A stretch of 49,090 bases of DNA from Micromonosporaceae bacterium (GTDB lineage Bacteria > Actinomycetota > Actinomycetes > Mycobacteriales > Micromonosporaceae), in NCBI GenBank assembly GCA_007130245.1, contig SLSW01000234.1, positions 1 through 49,090 on the forward strand. The letters are read 5' to 3'. This document shows, piece after piece, positions 33,573 to 41,930 of this stretch. Under the pieces are notes generated by a model. That model saw only the letters and a program-made list of their open reading frames with translations, was not told the origin of the DNA and made no database searches. Every line of letters begins with the position of its first letter. The stretch's first letter is position 1. A program made the translations under genes and the position numbers.

Positions 33573-34529
33573 ATGGCCGAGACGACCGTCACGCCGGGTC
33601 GACCGACCCGGTCGGGCAACGGTGGCCGTGGCAGCCCCCGGCCCGTACGGCAGGGGCTGTCCGAGCGGGCGCTGGGGAAGGTGTTCGTCTCCCCCTCGAT
33701 CATCCTGATGGCGATGGTGGCGCTGTTCCCGGTGCTGTACGCGTTCGTGCTCAGCCTCTACCTCTACACCCGCCGCCAGCCGATCGGCTTCGGCGGCATC
33801 GACAACTACGTCCGCGCGCTGACCGACAGCCGGTTCTGGGACTCGATCCAGTTCACCTTCATCTTCACGGTCACCTCGGTGACCGCCGAGTTCCTGATCG
33901 GCCTCGGATTCGCGCTGCTGATGAACCAGGCGTTCCGGGGTCGGGGTGTCACCCGGGCAGCGATCCTGATCCCGTGGGTCATCCCCACGGTGATCGCCGC
34001 CCAGATGTGGTTCTTCATGTTCAACGTCACGCCCGGGTTCATCAACAGCGTGCTGGGCCTGGGCAACTTCAACTGGCTGGGTCAGAGCGGCTGGGCCACC
34101 TTCACGGTGGTGTTCGCCGACGTGTGGAAGACCGCGCCGTTCGTGGCGCTGCTGCTGCTCGCCGGCCTGCAGACGATCCCCAACGACGTGTACGAGAGCG
34201 CCCGCGTCGACGGCGCCGGCATGTTCGCCCGGTTCTGGTATGTCACGCTGCCGCTGCTCAAGCCCGCCATCCTGGTGGCGCTGCTGTTCCGCACCGTGGA
34301 CGCGCTGCGCGTCTACGACCTGCCGCAGGTGATGACCCGCGGCGCGTTCGGCACCGAGTCGCTGTCGATGCTGGTGCAGCAGTACGTGGTGCGCACTCCG
34401 AACCCCGGTTACGGGGCCGCGCTGTCGACGCTGACCTTCATTGTCGTGCTCGGCATCGGGATCATCTTCGTACGGTTGCTCGGCCGTGACCTGGTCATCG
34501 GCAGCGGCGTGGAGGGAGGACGGCGGTGA
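33573..34529 (+). CDS. Carbohydrate ABC transporter permease (SugA type)
   Basis: A 318-aa permease with six helices after a 40-residue cytoplasmic N-terminus. The EAA coupling loop is VYESARVDGAGMFARFWYVTLPLLKPAILVALLFR. Also typical are IFTVTSVTAEFLIGLGFALLMNQAFRGR and ILIPWVIPTVIAAQMW. The ATG 33573 has AAAGGGGG 7-8 nt upstream. Its stop overlaps the start of the next permease (GTGA). Normal family length, in contrast to the enlarged permease at 28220. Confidence 0.92.
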   Translation: MAETTVTPGRPTRSGNGGRGSPRPVRQGLSERALGKVFVSPSIILMAMVALFPVLYAFVLSLYLYTRRQPIGFGGIDNYVRALTDSRFWDSIQFTFIFTVTSVTAEFLIGLGFALLMNQAFRGRGVTRAAILIPWVIPTVIAAQMWFFMFNVTPGFINSVLGLGNFNWLGQSGWATFTVVFADVWKTAPFVALLLLAGLQTIPNDVYESARVDGAGMFARFWYVTLPLLKPAILVALLFRTVDALRVYDLPQVMTRGAFGTESLSMLVQQYVVRTPNPGYGAALSTLTFIVVLGIGIIFVRLLGRDLVIGSGVEGGRR

Positions 34530-35455
34530 CCAGCATGACGCCGACACCGACCGGCTCGGTGCAGGAACGCGCGCTCGACACCCGGGCGGAGGAACTCGAG
34601 CGCGAGAAGCGCGTGCTCAACCGGATGAACACCCTGCGGATGTGGGGCAAGACGGCACTGCTCGGCGTGATCCTGTTCTGGTGCCTGTTTCCGTTCTTCT
34701 GGCTGATCATGACCAGCCTCAAGCAGGGCGACCCCGCCCTGAACGATCCCAACCTGTTCCGCGGCCCGTTCGGGCTGCAGAACTATGTCGCGGTCTTCCA
34801 GCAGGACTTCCACCTCAACCTGCGCAACTCGTTCGTGGTCGCCGGCATGACCACCATCCTGTGCATCGCGATCGGCTCGCTGTGCGCGTACGCCATCGCC
34901 CGCCTGCCGCTCAAGCGCAAGATCCTGCTGCTGTCCGCGGTGCTGGCGGTCTCGCTGTTCCCGCCGGTGGCGCTGGTGCCGCCGCTGTACGAGGTGTGGC
35001 GCACGCTCGGGCTGCTCAACACCTACGAGGGGCTGTACCTGCCGTACACGGCCTTCACTTTGCCGTTGACGATCTTCATCCTGACCACGTTCTTCGCCTC
35101 CATCCCGGCGGACCTGGCCGAAGCGGCCAAGGTCGACGGTGCCACCCCGTTCCAGGCGTTCTACCGGATCATCTTCCCGCTGGCCGCGCCCGGCGTGTTC
35201 GCCGCCGCGATCATCGTGTTCGTGTTGGCGTGGAACGAGTTCCTGTTGGCGAGCACGTTCGCCCCGCGCAACCCGGAGGTCGCCCAGACTGTGCCGGTGG
35301 CGATCGCCGCGTTCACCGGCGCGGTGGAGTTCCAGCGACCGATCGGCACCATCACCGCCGCGTCGGTGGTGGTGACCATTCCGATGATCATCATTGCGCT
35401 GGTGTTCCAGCGGCGCATCGTGGCCGGCCTGACCGCTGGCGGCGTCAAGGGCTGA
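34526..35455 (+). CDS. Carbohydrate ABC transporter permease (SugB type)
   Basis: A 309-aa permease with six helices. EAA loop: DLAEAAKVDGATPFQAFYRIIFPLAAPGVFAAAII. Ends with the usual FQRRIVAGLTAGGVKG. GTG 34526 overlaps the SugA-type stop codon; the ATG 9 nt later is an alternative. It completes an importer that must borrow an ATPase. Its 3' end is 24 bp from the convergent FAD-oxidoreductase gene. Confidence 0.92.
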   Translation: MTSMTPTPTGSVQERALDTRAEELEREKRVLNRMNTLRMWGKTALLGVILFWCLFPFFWLIMTSLKQGDPALNDPNLFRGPFGLQNYVAVFQQDFHLNLRNSFVVAGMTTILCIAIGSLCAYAIARLPLKRKILLLSAVLAVSLFPPVALVPPLYEVWRTLGLLNTYEGLYLPYTAFTLPLTIFILTTFFASIPADLAEAAKVDGATPFQAFYRIIFPLAAPGVFAAAIIVFVLAWNEFLLASTFAPRNPEVAQTVPVAIAAFTGAVEFQRPIGTITAASVVVTIPMIIIALVFQRRIVAGLTAGGVKG

Positions 35456-35479
35456 CGCACCGCAGGCCGGCGCGGCGCG

Positions 35480-37081
35480 TCAGTACCCGCGCACGTCGGG
35501 CCAGTGCAGTTCGACCCCGCTGGCGCGCAGCCGCGACTGGAACTGCGCCACCAGGTCGGCGTCGGTGGCCACCTGCTGCGGCTGGTACCCATACTGAAGG
35601 CAGTGGACCGCGAGTGTGCCGGCCACCTCCCCGATGGTCCACTCCACCGGATGCAGCCGGAAGCATCCGTTGGTGATGTGGGTGGTGCCGATGTTCTTCG
35701 CTGCCGGCAGCAGGTTCCGCATCCGCACCGGCACCAGCGCGCGCAGCGGGATCTCGAACGGCCGCGAGGCGACGTCGATGTAGCCGTCTCCCCCGGTCGA
35801 CGGATGCAGGTCGATCCGGTAACTGCCCACCCCCACGCTGTCGGGAAACCGCGCCGGGCCGGCGGGCCCGCCCTCCACGTACGCCACGTCCTGCTCGGTC
35901 ACCGTGGACAGCGCCGCGATGCGGGCGGATTCGCGGATGTACGGACGTTTGGCCAGCCCGTCGGCGGTGCCGGTGACGTCCGGGCGCAGCCGCAGCCCCG
36001 GCCAGCCGGTGCCGCCGTCCGGCCGTGGTGCTTCGGTCTGCAGCCAGTAGAGGAAGCTCAGGCTCAGCTCGCGCGCACCGGCCAGGTGCCGCGCCGCCTC
36101 GTCCGGCGCCACCGCGTGAACCGGCCCTTCGAAGTAGTCGATCATCGGCCAGTTCACCAGCGTGATGTCGGAGTCGAGGAAGCCGGGAGCGAAGCTCTCC
36201 CGGGCGGCGATGCGCCGGAACGTCCACAGTTCCATGTCCCCGCCGGTAGTGCGGTGGTCGACCACCGGGGCCGCGGCGCCAGGGTTGGGAGTCAAGGTGC
36301 GCGTGGCCGGTTCGCCGGTGCGCGGCACCGGGGCGGTCAGTGACAGCAGTGGACCGGACCACGCCGGCGGCCGGTGGTCGCGCCAGAACTCGTACGACGC
36401 CGGGCGGTCGATGACGTGGTCCTCGCCAGCGCGGTGGTCGATCGCGAAACACCACGACACCGCCTGCATGTTCCGCGGGTCGGCCACCGGTGGCGCGTGC
36501 GGTTCGCCGGTCTCGGTCTGTGACTCGGCGCCGGTGACGTGCTCGGCGCCCGACAGCGGCAGCAACGCCCCGGTCTCGGTCGCGTCGAGCACGAACGGCG
36601 CGACCACGTCCACCTGCTCGCCGTCCTCGCGCCGCAACGTCACCGCGGTGACCCGGTCGCCGTCGACCTGCACGGCCACCGGCCAGTGGTTGGTCAGCAC
36701 CCGCAGCCGGCCGGCGGTGCGGTAGGGCGCGAGCATCGCCTCCAGCACCGCCACCCCGGCGCGCGGCTCCACACAGATCTCGCTCACCACCGCCCGGCCC
36801 GGGTTGAGGTGCGGGTCGGCGCGGGCAGCCGGCGACAGTGGATACCAGCGGCGGTAGTGCTCACGCAGCCCGTCGCGCAGCGCCCGGTAGCTCGCGCTGC
36901 ACCCGAACCGCTCGATCCACGGGTGCTCGTCCGGCGGGACGGCCTGCGAGGTGAGCTGGCCGCCGAGCCAGTCGCTGTCCTCGGTCAGGATCACGTCGCG
37001 GCCGGCGCGGGCGGCGGCCAGGGCGGCAGCCACCCCACCCATGCCGCCGCCGACCACCGCGATGTCGGTGCGAAGCTCCAC
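35480..37081 (-). CDS. FAD-dependent oxidoreductase (FAD_oxidored family)
   Basis: A 533-aa flavoprotein. The N-terminal Rossmann motif is IAVVGGGMGGVAAALAAARAGRDVILTE, followed by DWLGGQLTSQAVPPDEHPW, a hallmark of the FAD_oxidored (PF12831) group. The C-terminal ends with NIGTTHITNGCFRLHPVEWTIGEVAGTLA, typical of members found beside sugar importers and glycosidases. It has no signal peptide, so it is probably cytoplasmic. GTG 37081 is the first codon of the homology. It lies 30 bp downstream of a decayed GH13-like gene in the same orientation, so it was probably part of a sugar-processing operon. Substrate unknown. Confidence 0.85.
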   Translation of the reverse strand: MELRTDIAVVGGGMGGVAAALAAARAGRDVILTEDSDWLGGQLTSQAVPPDEHPWIERFGCSASYRALRDGLREHYRRWYPLSPAARADPHLNPGRAVVSEICVEPRAGVAVLEAMLAPYRTAGRLRVLTNHWPVAVQVDGDRVTAVTLRREDGEQVDVVAPFVLDATETGALLPLSGAEHVTGAESQTETGEPHAPPVADPRNMQAVSWCFAIDHRAGEDHVIDRPASYEFWRDHRPPAWSGPLLSLTAPVPRTGEPATRTLTPNPGAAAPVVDHRTTGGDMELWTFRRIAARESFAPGFLDSDITLVNWPMIDYFEGPVHAVAPDEAARHLAGARELSLSFLYWLQTEAPRPDGGTGWPGLRLRPDVTGTADGLAKRPYIRESARIAALSTVTEQDVAYVEGGPAGPARFPDSVGVGSYRIDLHPSTGGDGYIDVASRPFEIPLRALVPVRMRNLLPAAKNIGTTHITNGCFRLHPVEWTIGEVAGTLAVHCLQYGYQPQQVATDADLVAQFQSRLRASGVELHWPDVRGY

Positions 37082-37111
37082 CCGCAGAACACCCCCGGTC
37101 TCCCGTCGAGG

Positions 37112-37389
37112 TCAGTGTGCGCGCAGCCACCGTACGCCGTAGGCGGGCACCGGCACCTCGACGGTGCCGTCGGCCTCGACGCGACACTCGTCACCGTCGA
37201 CCAGATCGGCCAGGCGCCCACCGGGTGGCAGCCGGTCCGGTGGCCGGGCGCCGGCCGCCCGAGCCCCGGGTGCCGGGCGGTGAATTCGCGGACCATTGTG
37301 AGCAGCCGCGCCGCGGTCGCGCCCGCGGTCGGCGCGTCGTAGATGCGCCGCAGGTGGGCGTGCACCCGGGCGGGGGTCGCCTCGTTCAC
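37112..37389 (-). pseudogene. Gutted GH13-like glycosidase/phosphorylase remnant
   Basis: About 43 residues from the GTG at 37389 (VHAHLRRIYDAPTAGATAAR, then LLTMVREFTARHPGLG) look like the N-terminus of a GH13 sugar phosphorylase or amylase-like enzyme. After a frame change the last part reads RLADLVDGDECRVEADGTVE and VPVPAYGVRWLRAH to a TGA at 37112, which looks like the C-terminal beta-sandwich end of the same enzyme type. The catalytic barrel, several hundred residues, is missing. The start still overlaps the stop of the upstream gene (GTGA), as in an intact operon. Best read as an internal deletion plus frameshift. Confidence 0.6.
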
Positions 37390-38222
37390 CGCGCCAGCCG
37401 GATGACGGTGGTGCCGGTCAGCCGACCCCGCTCCGGGTCGCGCGCCAGCGCGCCGCGCGAGAGCAGCGGCGTCAACGCCCGGTTCACGTCGGCCGGCCGG
37501 AACAGGGTGCGGGTCAGGGCGTACTCACGCAGCTCGTTGACGGTGCGCGCCTGGCCGCCGGCCAGGTGCACCAGCAGGGCGCGGCGCAGCGGCCCCGGGT
37601 GCGGCTCGTTGGCGATGTCCAGCGGTACGGCGTCCGGCTCGGTCGGGTCGCGGTAGCGCACCCCGGCGAACTGGTCCACCGCCCACAGCTCGTCCTTGAA
37701 CCGCTCCAGGCTCTTGATGCTGCCGGTGGCGAAGCGCACCAGCTCCGCCCGGCCGGCGTCGTCGACCAGTTCCACCGCCACCACGTGGTCGAACCCGGCG
37801 TCGTGCAGCGGCTGCCGCACGTCGCGGTCGGCTCCGGCGCCGTCGGGCTCGCTCACCAGCAGCAGCTCGCCGGCGCGGGCGGCCGCCACCGCCGCGGTCA
37901 CCGCCGCGTCGACCGGAGCCGTCAGGTGCGCCAGCACCGGGCCGCGCCCCACCGCACCGGCCAGGTCGGGCGGCGCCGCCTCCACCCGGAGGCCGTCGAC
38001 GCTCGCCTGCGGCAACGCCGCGCCGGCGACCAGCATCCACAGCTGCCGCCCGGCGAGCAGGTCGGCGAACTCGGTGAACACCCGCACTGCGGCCGGCGGG
38101 CCGTAGACCGTGGAGTCCAGATAGGTCGCCGGGCGCGGCGAACCCAACGCTGACGGCGTCCAGAAGTCCAGATAGCGCACCAGCAGCTCCTGCTTCACCG
38201 CGGTGTGCGGAGCGGGCGCCAT
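37386..38222 (-). CDS. TcmP-like (three-Cys-motif partner) protein, degenerate
   Basis: A 278-aa protein resembling the TcmP family. Matching regions are VKQELLVRYLDFWTPSALG at the N-terminus, SIKSLERFKDELWAVDQFAGVRYRD in the middle (the KXXMWXVD-like element), and a C-terminal winged-helix-like part with VNELREYALTRTLFRPADVNRALTPLLSRGALARD. The normal YXDGFAGPG segment is replaced by ATYLDSTVYGPPAA, so the putative nucleotide-binding motif is lost. Its stop overlaps the start of the GH13 remnant. First gene of a leftward group, divergent from the histidine kinase. Assignment is tentative; function unknown. Confidence 0.5.
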   Translation of the reverse strand: MAPAPHTAVKQELLVRYLDFWTPSALGSPRPATYLDSTVYGPPAAVRVFTEFADLLAGRQLWMLVAGAALPQASVDGLRVEAAPPDLAGAVGRGPVLAHLTAPVDAAVTAAVAAARAGELLLVSEPDGAGADRDVRQPLHDAGFDHVVAVELVDDAGRAELVRFATGSIKSLERFKDELWAVDQFAGVRYRDPTEPDAVPLDIANEPHPGPLRRALLVHLAGGQARTVNELREYALTRTLFRPADVNRALTPLLSRGALARDPERGRLTGTTVIRLAR

Positions 38223-38286
38223 GTGTTGTTTCTACCCGACCGGCCGGGGCCGGTCCACCGGCCGCACGCAGTAACGTGTCGACTGG

Positions 38287-39432
38287 ATGATCGACTCGTT
38301 CCGGCGCGCGCTGGCCGTCACCGCGGTGATGACGGTCGTGTTCAGCGCGTCCGCATTGCAGGCCGGCGGGCTTGACCCCGACCGGGCCGCCCTCACCGCG
38401 TCGCTGCTGGCGCTGAACACCGTGCCACTGCTGATGGTGCACCGCAACCCGCTGGTGGTGGTGTTGCTGTTCAGCGTGGCCTACCCGCTGTGGGTCGATG
38501 CCGGCCATCCGGCGCACATGTTCCAGTCACTGCCGACCCTGGTGGCGCTGTACGCGCTGGGGACGTGGCCGCGGCCGCTGTGGTTGCGCGCGATCGGGCT
38601 GGTGGCACCGGTGTGGATGGTGGGCGCGGTGCTGGTGGGTTGGTGGCCCGGCGTCAGCCTGCACGAGATCGGATACGTCGCCGTCATGTTCGTGCTGGGA
38701 TTGGCGCTGGGAGTCGTGGTGGCCGAACGCCGCTCCCACGCATCGCAGCTGGAGGAGAAGACCGTGGCCTTGCAGCAGGCCCGGCGCGAGCTGGCCGACC
38801 GGGCGGTGGCCGACGAGCGCGCCCGCATCGCCCGGGAGTTGCACGACGTGATCGCCCATGCGATGAGCGTCATCACCGTCCGGGCCGGGGTCGGCGCCCA
38901 CCTGGTCGACAACCGGCCGGCCGAGGCCGGAGAGGCGCTGCGGGTGATCGAGCGCACCGGGCGGCAGGCGCTGTCGGAGATGCGGCGGATGCTCGCGGTG
39001 CTGCGCGACCCGGATCCGGACGCCCCGCGGGCGGAACCGCAGCCCGGTCTCGGCGAGCTGCCGCGGCTGGTGGAGCAGGTCACCGCCGCCGGTGTCACCG
39101 CCTCGGTCACCACCGCCGGCGACGCGCGGCCGCTGCCGCCCGGGCTGGACCTGGCCGCCTACCGGGTGGTGCAGGAGGCGCTGACCAACGTGGTCAAGCA
39201 CGCCCCGACGGCGCGGGCGAGCATCACCGTGTCGTACCTGCCGGACGCGCTGCACCTGGAGATCCACAACGCCGGCCCGGTGCCGGACTTACCGGTCGTG
39301 CCGGGTCAGGGCATGCGCGGGATGGCGGAACGGGTGGCGCTCTACGACGGCCAGCTGGACGTCGGCCCCCGCCCCGACGGGTTCCGGGTCCACGCCCGTT
39401 TCCCGCTGGAGACGCCCGAGGCCGGCGCATGA
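38287..39432 (+). CDS. Two-component sensor histidine kinase (HisKA_3, NarL-type partner)
   Basis: A 381-aa membrane kinase. About five hydrophobic helices cover residues 8-145 with only short loops, so sensing is intramembrane or via the partner transporter. The HisKA_3 phosphorylation site is ERARIARELHDVIAHAMSVI (H186). The HATPase domain shows EALTNVVKHA (N box) and GQGMRGMAERV (G box). Its stop overlaps the response regulator start (ATGA). It lies with an ABC-2 type exporter downstream, the usual layout for antibiotic or envelope-stress detoxification modules. Confidence 0.93.
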   Translation: MIDSFRRALAVTAVMTVVFSASALQAGGLDPDRAALTASLLALNTVPLLMVHRNPLVVVLLFSVAYPLWVDAGHPAHMFQSLPTLVALYALGTWPRPLWLRAIGLVAPVWMVGAVLVGWWPGVSLHEIGYVAVMFVLGLALGVVVAERRSHASQLEEKTVALQQARRELADRAVADERARIARELHDVIAHAMSVITVRAGVGAHLVDNRPAEAGEALRVIERTGRQALSEMRRMLAVLRDPDPDAPRAEPQPGLGELPRLVEQVTAAGVTASVTTAGDARPLPPGLDLAAYRVVQEALTNVVKHAPTARASITVSYLPDALHLEIHNAGPVPDLPVVPGQGMRGMAERVALYDGQLDVGPRPDGFRVHARFPLETPEAGA

Positions 39433-40094
39433 TCAGGGTGGCGGTGGTCGACGACCAGGCGCTGGTGCGGGCCGGCTTCGTGGCCCTGCTGGACGCCGAC
39501 GACGACATCGAGGTGGTCGCCGAGGCCGGCGACGGGCGCACCGCGGTGGAACTGGCGATGTCCCACCGGCTCGATGTGGTGCTGATGGACATCCGCATGC
39601 CCGGCGGCGACGGCATCGCGGCCACCCGCATGATCCGGGCACTGTCGCACCCGCCGGAGGTGCTCATCCTGACCACCTTCGACACCGACGAGAACGCCTT
39701 CGACGCGTTGGAGGCCGGCGCCGCCGGCTTCCTGGTCAAGGACACCCCACCCGTCCAGCTGCTGGCGGCCGTACGGGCGGCCGCGTCCGGCGGCGCGGTG
39801 ATCTCCCCCACCACCACCCGGCGGCTGGTAGACCACCTGGTGGCGGCGCGGATGGACCGCGGACGCGAAGCCGGCACCGCGGCCGTGCAGACCCTCACCG
39901 GGCGGGAGCGGGAGGTGCTGGTGCTGGTCGCGCAGGGCTGCTCGAACCGGGAGATCTCCGGCCGGCTGGGCATCTCGGAGCTCACCGCCAAGACCCACGT
40001 GTCCCGGGTGCTGACCAAGCTGGGGGTGGACAGCCGGGTGCAGGCCGCCGCGCTGGCCTACCAGGCCGGGCTCACCCGTCCGGGCGGCAATTGA
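39429..40094 (+). CDS. NarL/FixJ-family response regulator
   Basis: A 221-aa regulator. Receiver domain residues 1-120: acidic pocket DD (8-9), phospho-acceptor D54 in VVLMDIRMPGG, K104 in GFLVKDTPP. LuxR-type HTH at the C-terminus: LTGREREVLVLVAQGCSNREISGRLGISELTAKTHVSRVLTKLGV. Coupled to the kinase by ATGA. It most likely activates the ABC exporter genes 86 bp downstream. Confidence 0.95.
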   Translation: MIRVAVVDDQALVRAGFVALLDADDDIEVVAEAGDGRTAVELAMSHRLDVVLMDIRMPGGDGIAATRMIRALSHPPEVLILTTFDTDENAFDALEAGAAGFLVKDTPPVQLLAAVRAAASGGAVISPTTTRRLVDHLVAARMDRGREAGTAAVQTLTGREREVLVLVAQGCSNREISGRLGISELTAKTHVSRVLTKLGVDSRVQAAALAYQAGLTRPGGN

Positions 40095-40179
40095 TCACGG
40101 GCCGATACCGCCAAGGTGGTACGCCGTCGCCCACCTTCGGCCGACGTCGGCCGGCGGCGCACCACCATAGCGTTCCGGT

Positions 40180-41103
40180 ATGGACACCGTCATCAGAGCC
40201 GAGGACCTGCGCAAGGTCTACCGGGGCGGCACCGTCGCGGTCGACGGCGTCAGCTTCGAGGTACGTCGCGGGGAGATCTTCGGCATCCTCGGGCCGAACG
40301 GCGCCGGCAAGACCAGCACCGTCGAGATGCTGCAGGGGTTGCGCACCCGCGACGCCGGCCGCCTGGACGTGCTGGGCCTCGACCCGGCGCGCGACACCGC
40401 CCGGCTGCGCCGGCGCACCGGATCCCAGTTGCAGTCGTCCGCGCTGCCGGAGCGGCTGCGGGTGGGCGAGGCGGTCCGGCTGTTCGCCCGCGCCCGGCGC
40501 GTGGCCGCCGACGTCGACGCCACGCTGGACGCCTGGGGCCTGGTCGAGCTGCGCCGCCGGGCGTACGGCAACCTCTCCGGCGGCCAGCGCCAGCGGCTGC
40601 TGCTGGCGCTGGCGCTGCTGGGACAGCCCGAGCTGGTGTTCCTCGACGAGCTGACCACCGGGCTGGACCCGACCGCACGGCGCGACACCTGGCGCCTGGT
40701 GCGCCGCGTGCGCGACCACGGCACCACGGTGGTGCTGGTCACCCATTTCATGGAGGAGGCTGAGGCGCTGTGCGACCGGGTGGCGGTCGTCGATCGGGGG
40801 CGGCTGGTCGCGTGTGACAGCCCGGTCGCGCTGACCGCCGCCCGGGGCGGGCCGGTGCGGATCACCTTCACCGCCGACGGCCACGATCCGCGGCACCTGC
40901 TGGAGCTGGCCGGGGTGGAGTCGGTGACCGTCGAGAACGGTCGGGCCACCGTCCACGGACGGGGCGGCACCGCGGTGCCGGTGGCCGCGGCGCTGGCCGC
41001 CCGCGGTGCCGTGCCGCCGGACTACCGCACCACCTACCCGTCGCTGGAGGACGTCTTCCTGGCGTTGACCGGCCGAGCGCTGAGCGAAGGAGAGCCCTCA
41101 TGA
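40180..41103 (+). CDS. ABC exporter ATPase (DrrA-like)
   Basis: A 307-aa ATPase: Walker A GPNGAGKTS, signature NLSGGQRQRLLLALALL, Walker B ELVFLDELTTGLDP, H loop LVTHFMEEAE. The extra C-terminal domain of about 80 residues (VRITFTADGHDPRHLL to YPSLEDVFLALTGR) is typical of DrrA/CcmA-type drug exporters. ATG 40180 has a -10 box TAGCGT 6 nt upstream, so the transcript may be leaderless and separate from the regulator genes. Overlaps the permease gene by 4 bp. Confidence 0.93.
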   Translation: MDTVIRAEDLRKVYRGGTVAVDGVSFEVRRGEIFGILGPNGAGKTSTVEMLQGLRTRDAGRLDVLGLDPARDTARLRRRTGSQLQSSALPERLRVGEAVRLFARARRVAADVDATLDAWGLVELRRRAYGNLSGGQRQRLLLALALLGQPELVFLDELTTGLDPTARRDTWRLVRRVRDHGTTVVLVTHFMEEAEALCDRVAVVDRGRLVACDSPVALTAARGGPVRITFTADGHDPRHLLELAGVESVTVENGRATVHGRGGTAVPVAAALAARGAVPPDYRTTYPSLEDVFLALTGRALSEGEPS

Positions 41104-41831
41104 CTGCACACCTGGTCGGCACCGAGATCCGGCTGCTGTTCCGCGAACCGCTGGTGCTGGTGGTCAGCCTCATGTTCCCGGTGCTGCTGATGGTGCTGCT
41201 GCTGGCATCGTTCAGCGGCGACACCGATCCGGTGTTCGTGGGGCTGTCCGGCACCGAGTTCTACGTCACCTCGTACCTGGCGGCGGCGATCGCGGCGATG
41301 GGCTTCATGGGCACGCCCACCCACCTGGCCGGCTACCGCGCCAGCGGCGTGCTGCGCCGCTTCCGCGCCGCCGGGCTTCCGGCGGGCGCCCTGGCGCTGT
41401 CGCAGATGGTGGTGCTGGGGGTGCTGGCGGTGGTGGGCGCGGCGGTGATGCTGGCGCTGGCCTACAGCGGGTTCGACCTGGCGGCGCCGGTCTCGGTCGC
41501 CGGCGTGGCGGTCGGGTTCGGTGCCGGGGTGATCGCCTTCGCCGGCATCGGTGCGCTGCTCGGTTCGCTGCTGCCCAGCGCCCGGGCCGCGCAGGGGCTG
41601 GGACTGCTGCTGTTCTTCGGCACCTTCTTCGTGGTCGGCGGCGGTCCGCCGCCCGGGGTGCTGCCGGACGCGCTGAACACCGTGGCGGGCTGGACGCCGA
41701 CCGGGCTGGCCGTCGACGCGATCCGCTCGCCGTGGACCGGTGACGGGCTCGATGTGACCGCGATGGTGGCGCTCGGCGCCATCGCCGTCGCGGCCTATGC
41801 CCTGGCGGTGCGCCGCCTCGCCCGCGACTGA
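41100..41831 (+). CDS. ABC-2 type exporter permease
   Basis: A 243-aa membrane protein with six predicted helices (for example VLVVSLMFPVLLMVLLLASF, MVVLGVLAVVGAAVMLALAY, VSVAGVAVGFGAGVIAFAGIGALLGSLL). The PXXXAXQGLG-like cytoplasmic/periplasmic loop (LPSARAAQGLGLLLFF) and GWTPTGLAVDAIRSPW are typical ABC-2 features. ATGA-coupled to the ATPase. Together with the kinase and regulator it forms a four-gene efflux module; the substrate cannot be read. Confidence 0.92.
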   Translation: MTAHLVGTEIRLLFREPLVLVVSLMFPVLLMVLLLASFSGDTDPVFVGLSGTEFYVTSYLAAAIAAMGFMGTPTHLAGYRASGVLRRFRAAGLPAGALALSQMVVLGVLAVVGAAVMLALAYSGFDLAAPVSVAGVAVGFGAGVIAFAGIGALLGSLLPSARAAQGLGLLLFFGTFFVVGGGPPPGVLPDALNTVAGWTPTGLAVDAIRSPWTGDGLDVTAMVALGAIAVAAYALAVRRLARD

Positions 41832-41841
41832 CCCCCGTTCT

Positions 41842-41921
41842 CGCGCCGATCTTGCAGTTGTGCACCGGCAATTTCTGTACAAGCCCGGCATTTTGTCGAG
41901 CACAACTGCAAGATCGGCGCG
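41842..41921. repeat. 22-bp perfect inverted repeat, GCCGATCTTGCA family, copy 2
   Basis: The left arm 41842-41863 is the exact reverse complement of 41900-41921, with a 36-nt loop. It sits between the convergent ABC permease (stop 41831) and S10 peptidase (stop 41931), so it probably acts as a bidirectional terminator. The arm core GCCGATCTTGCA-N-TTGTG is shared with the repeat at 490-569. Confidence 0.85.
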
Positions 41922-41930
41922 GGGTGGGGG

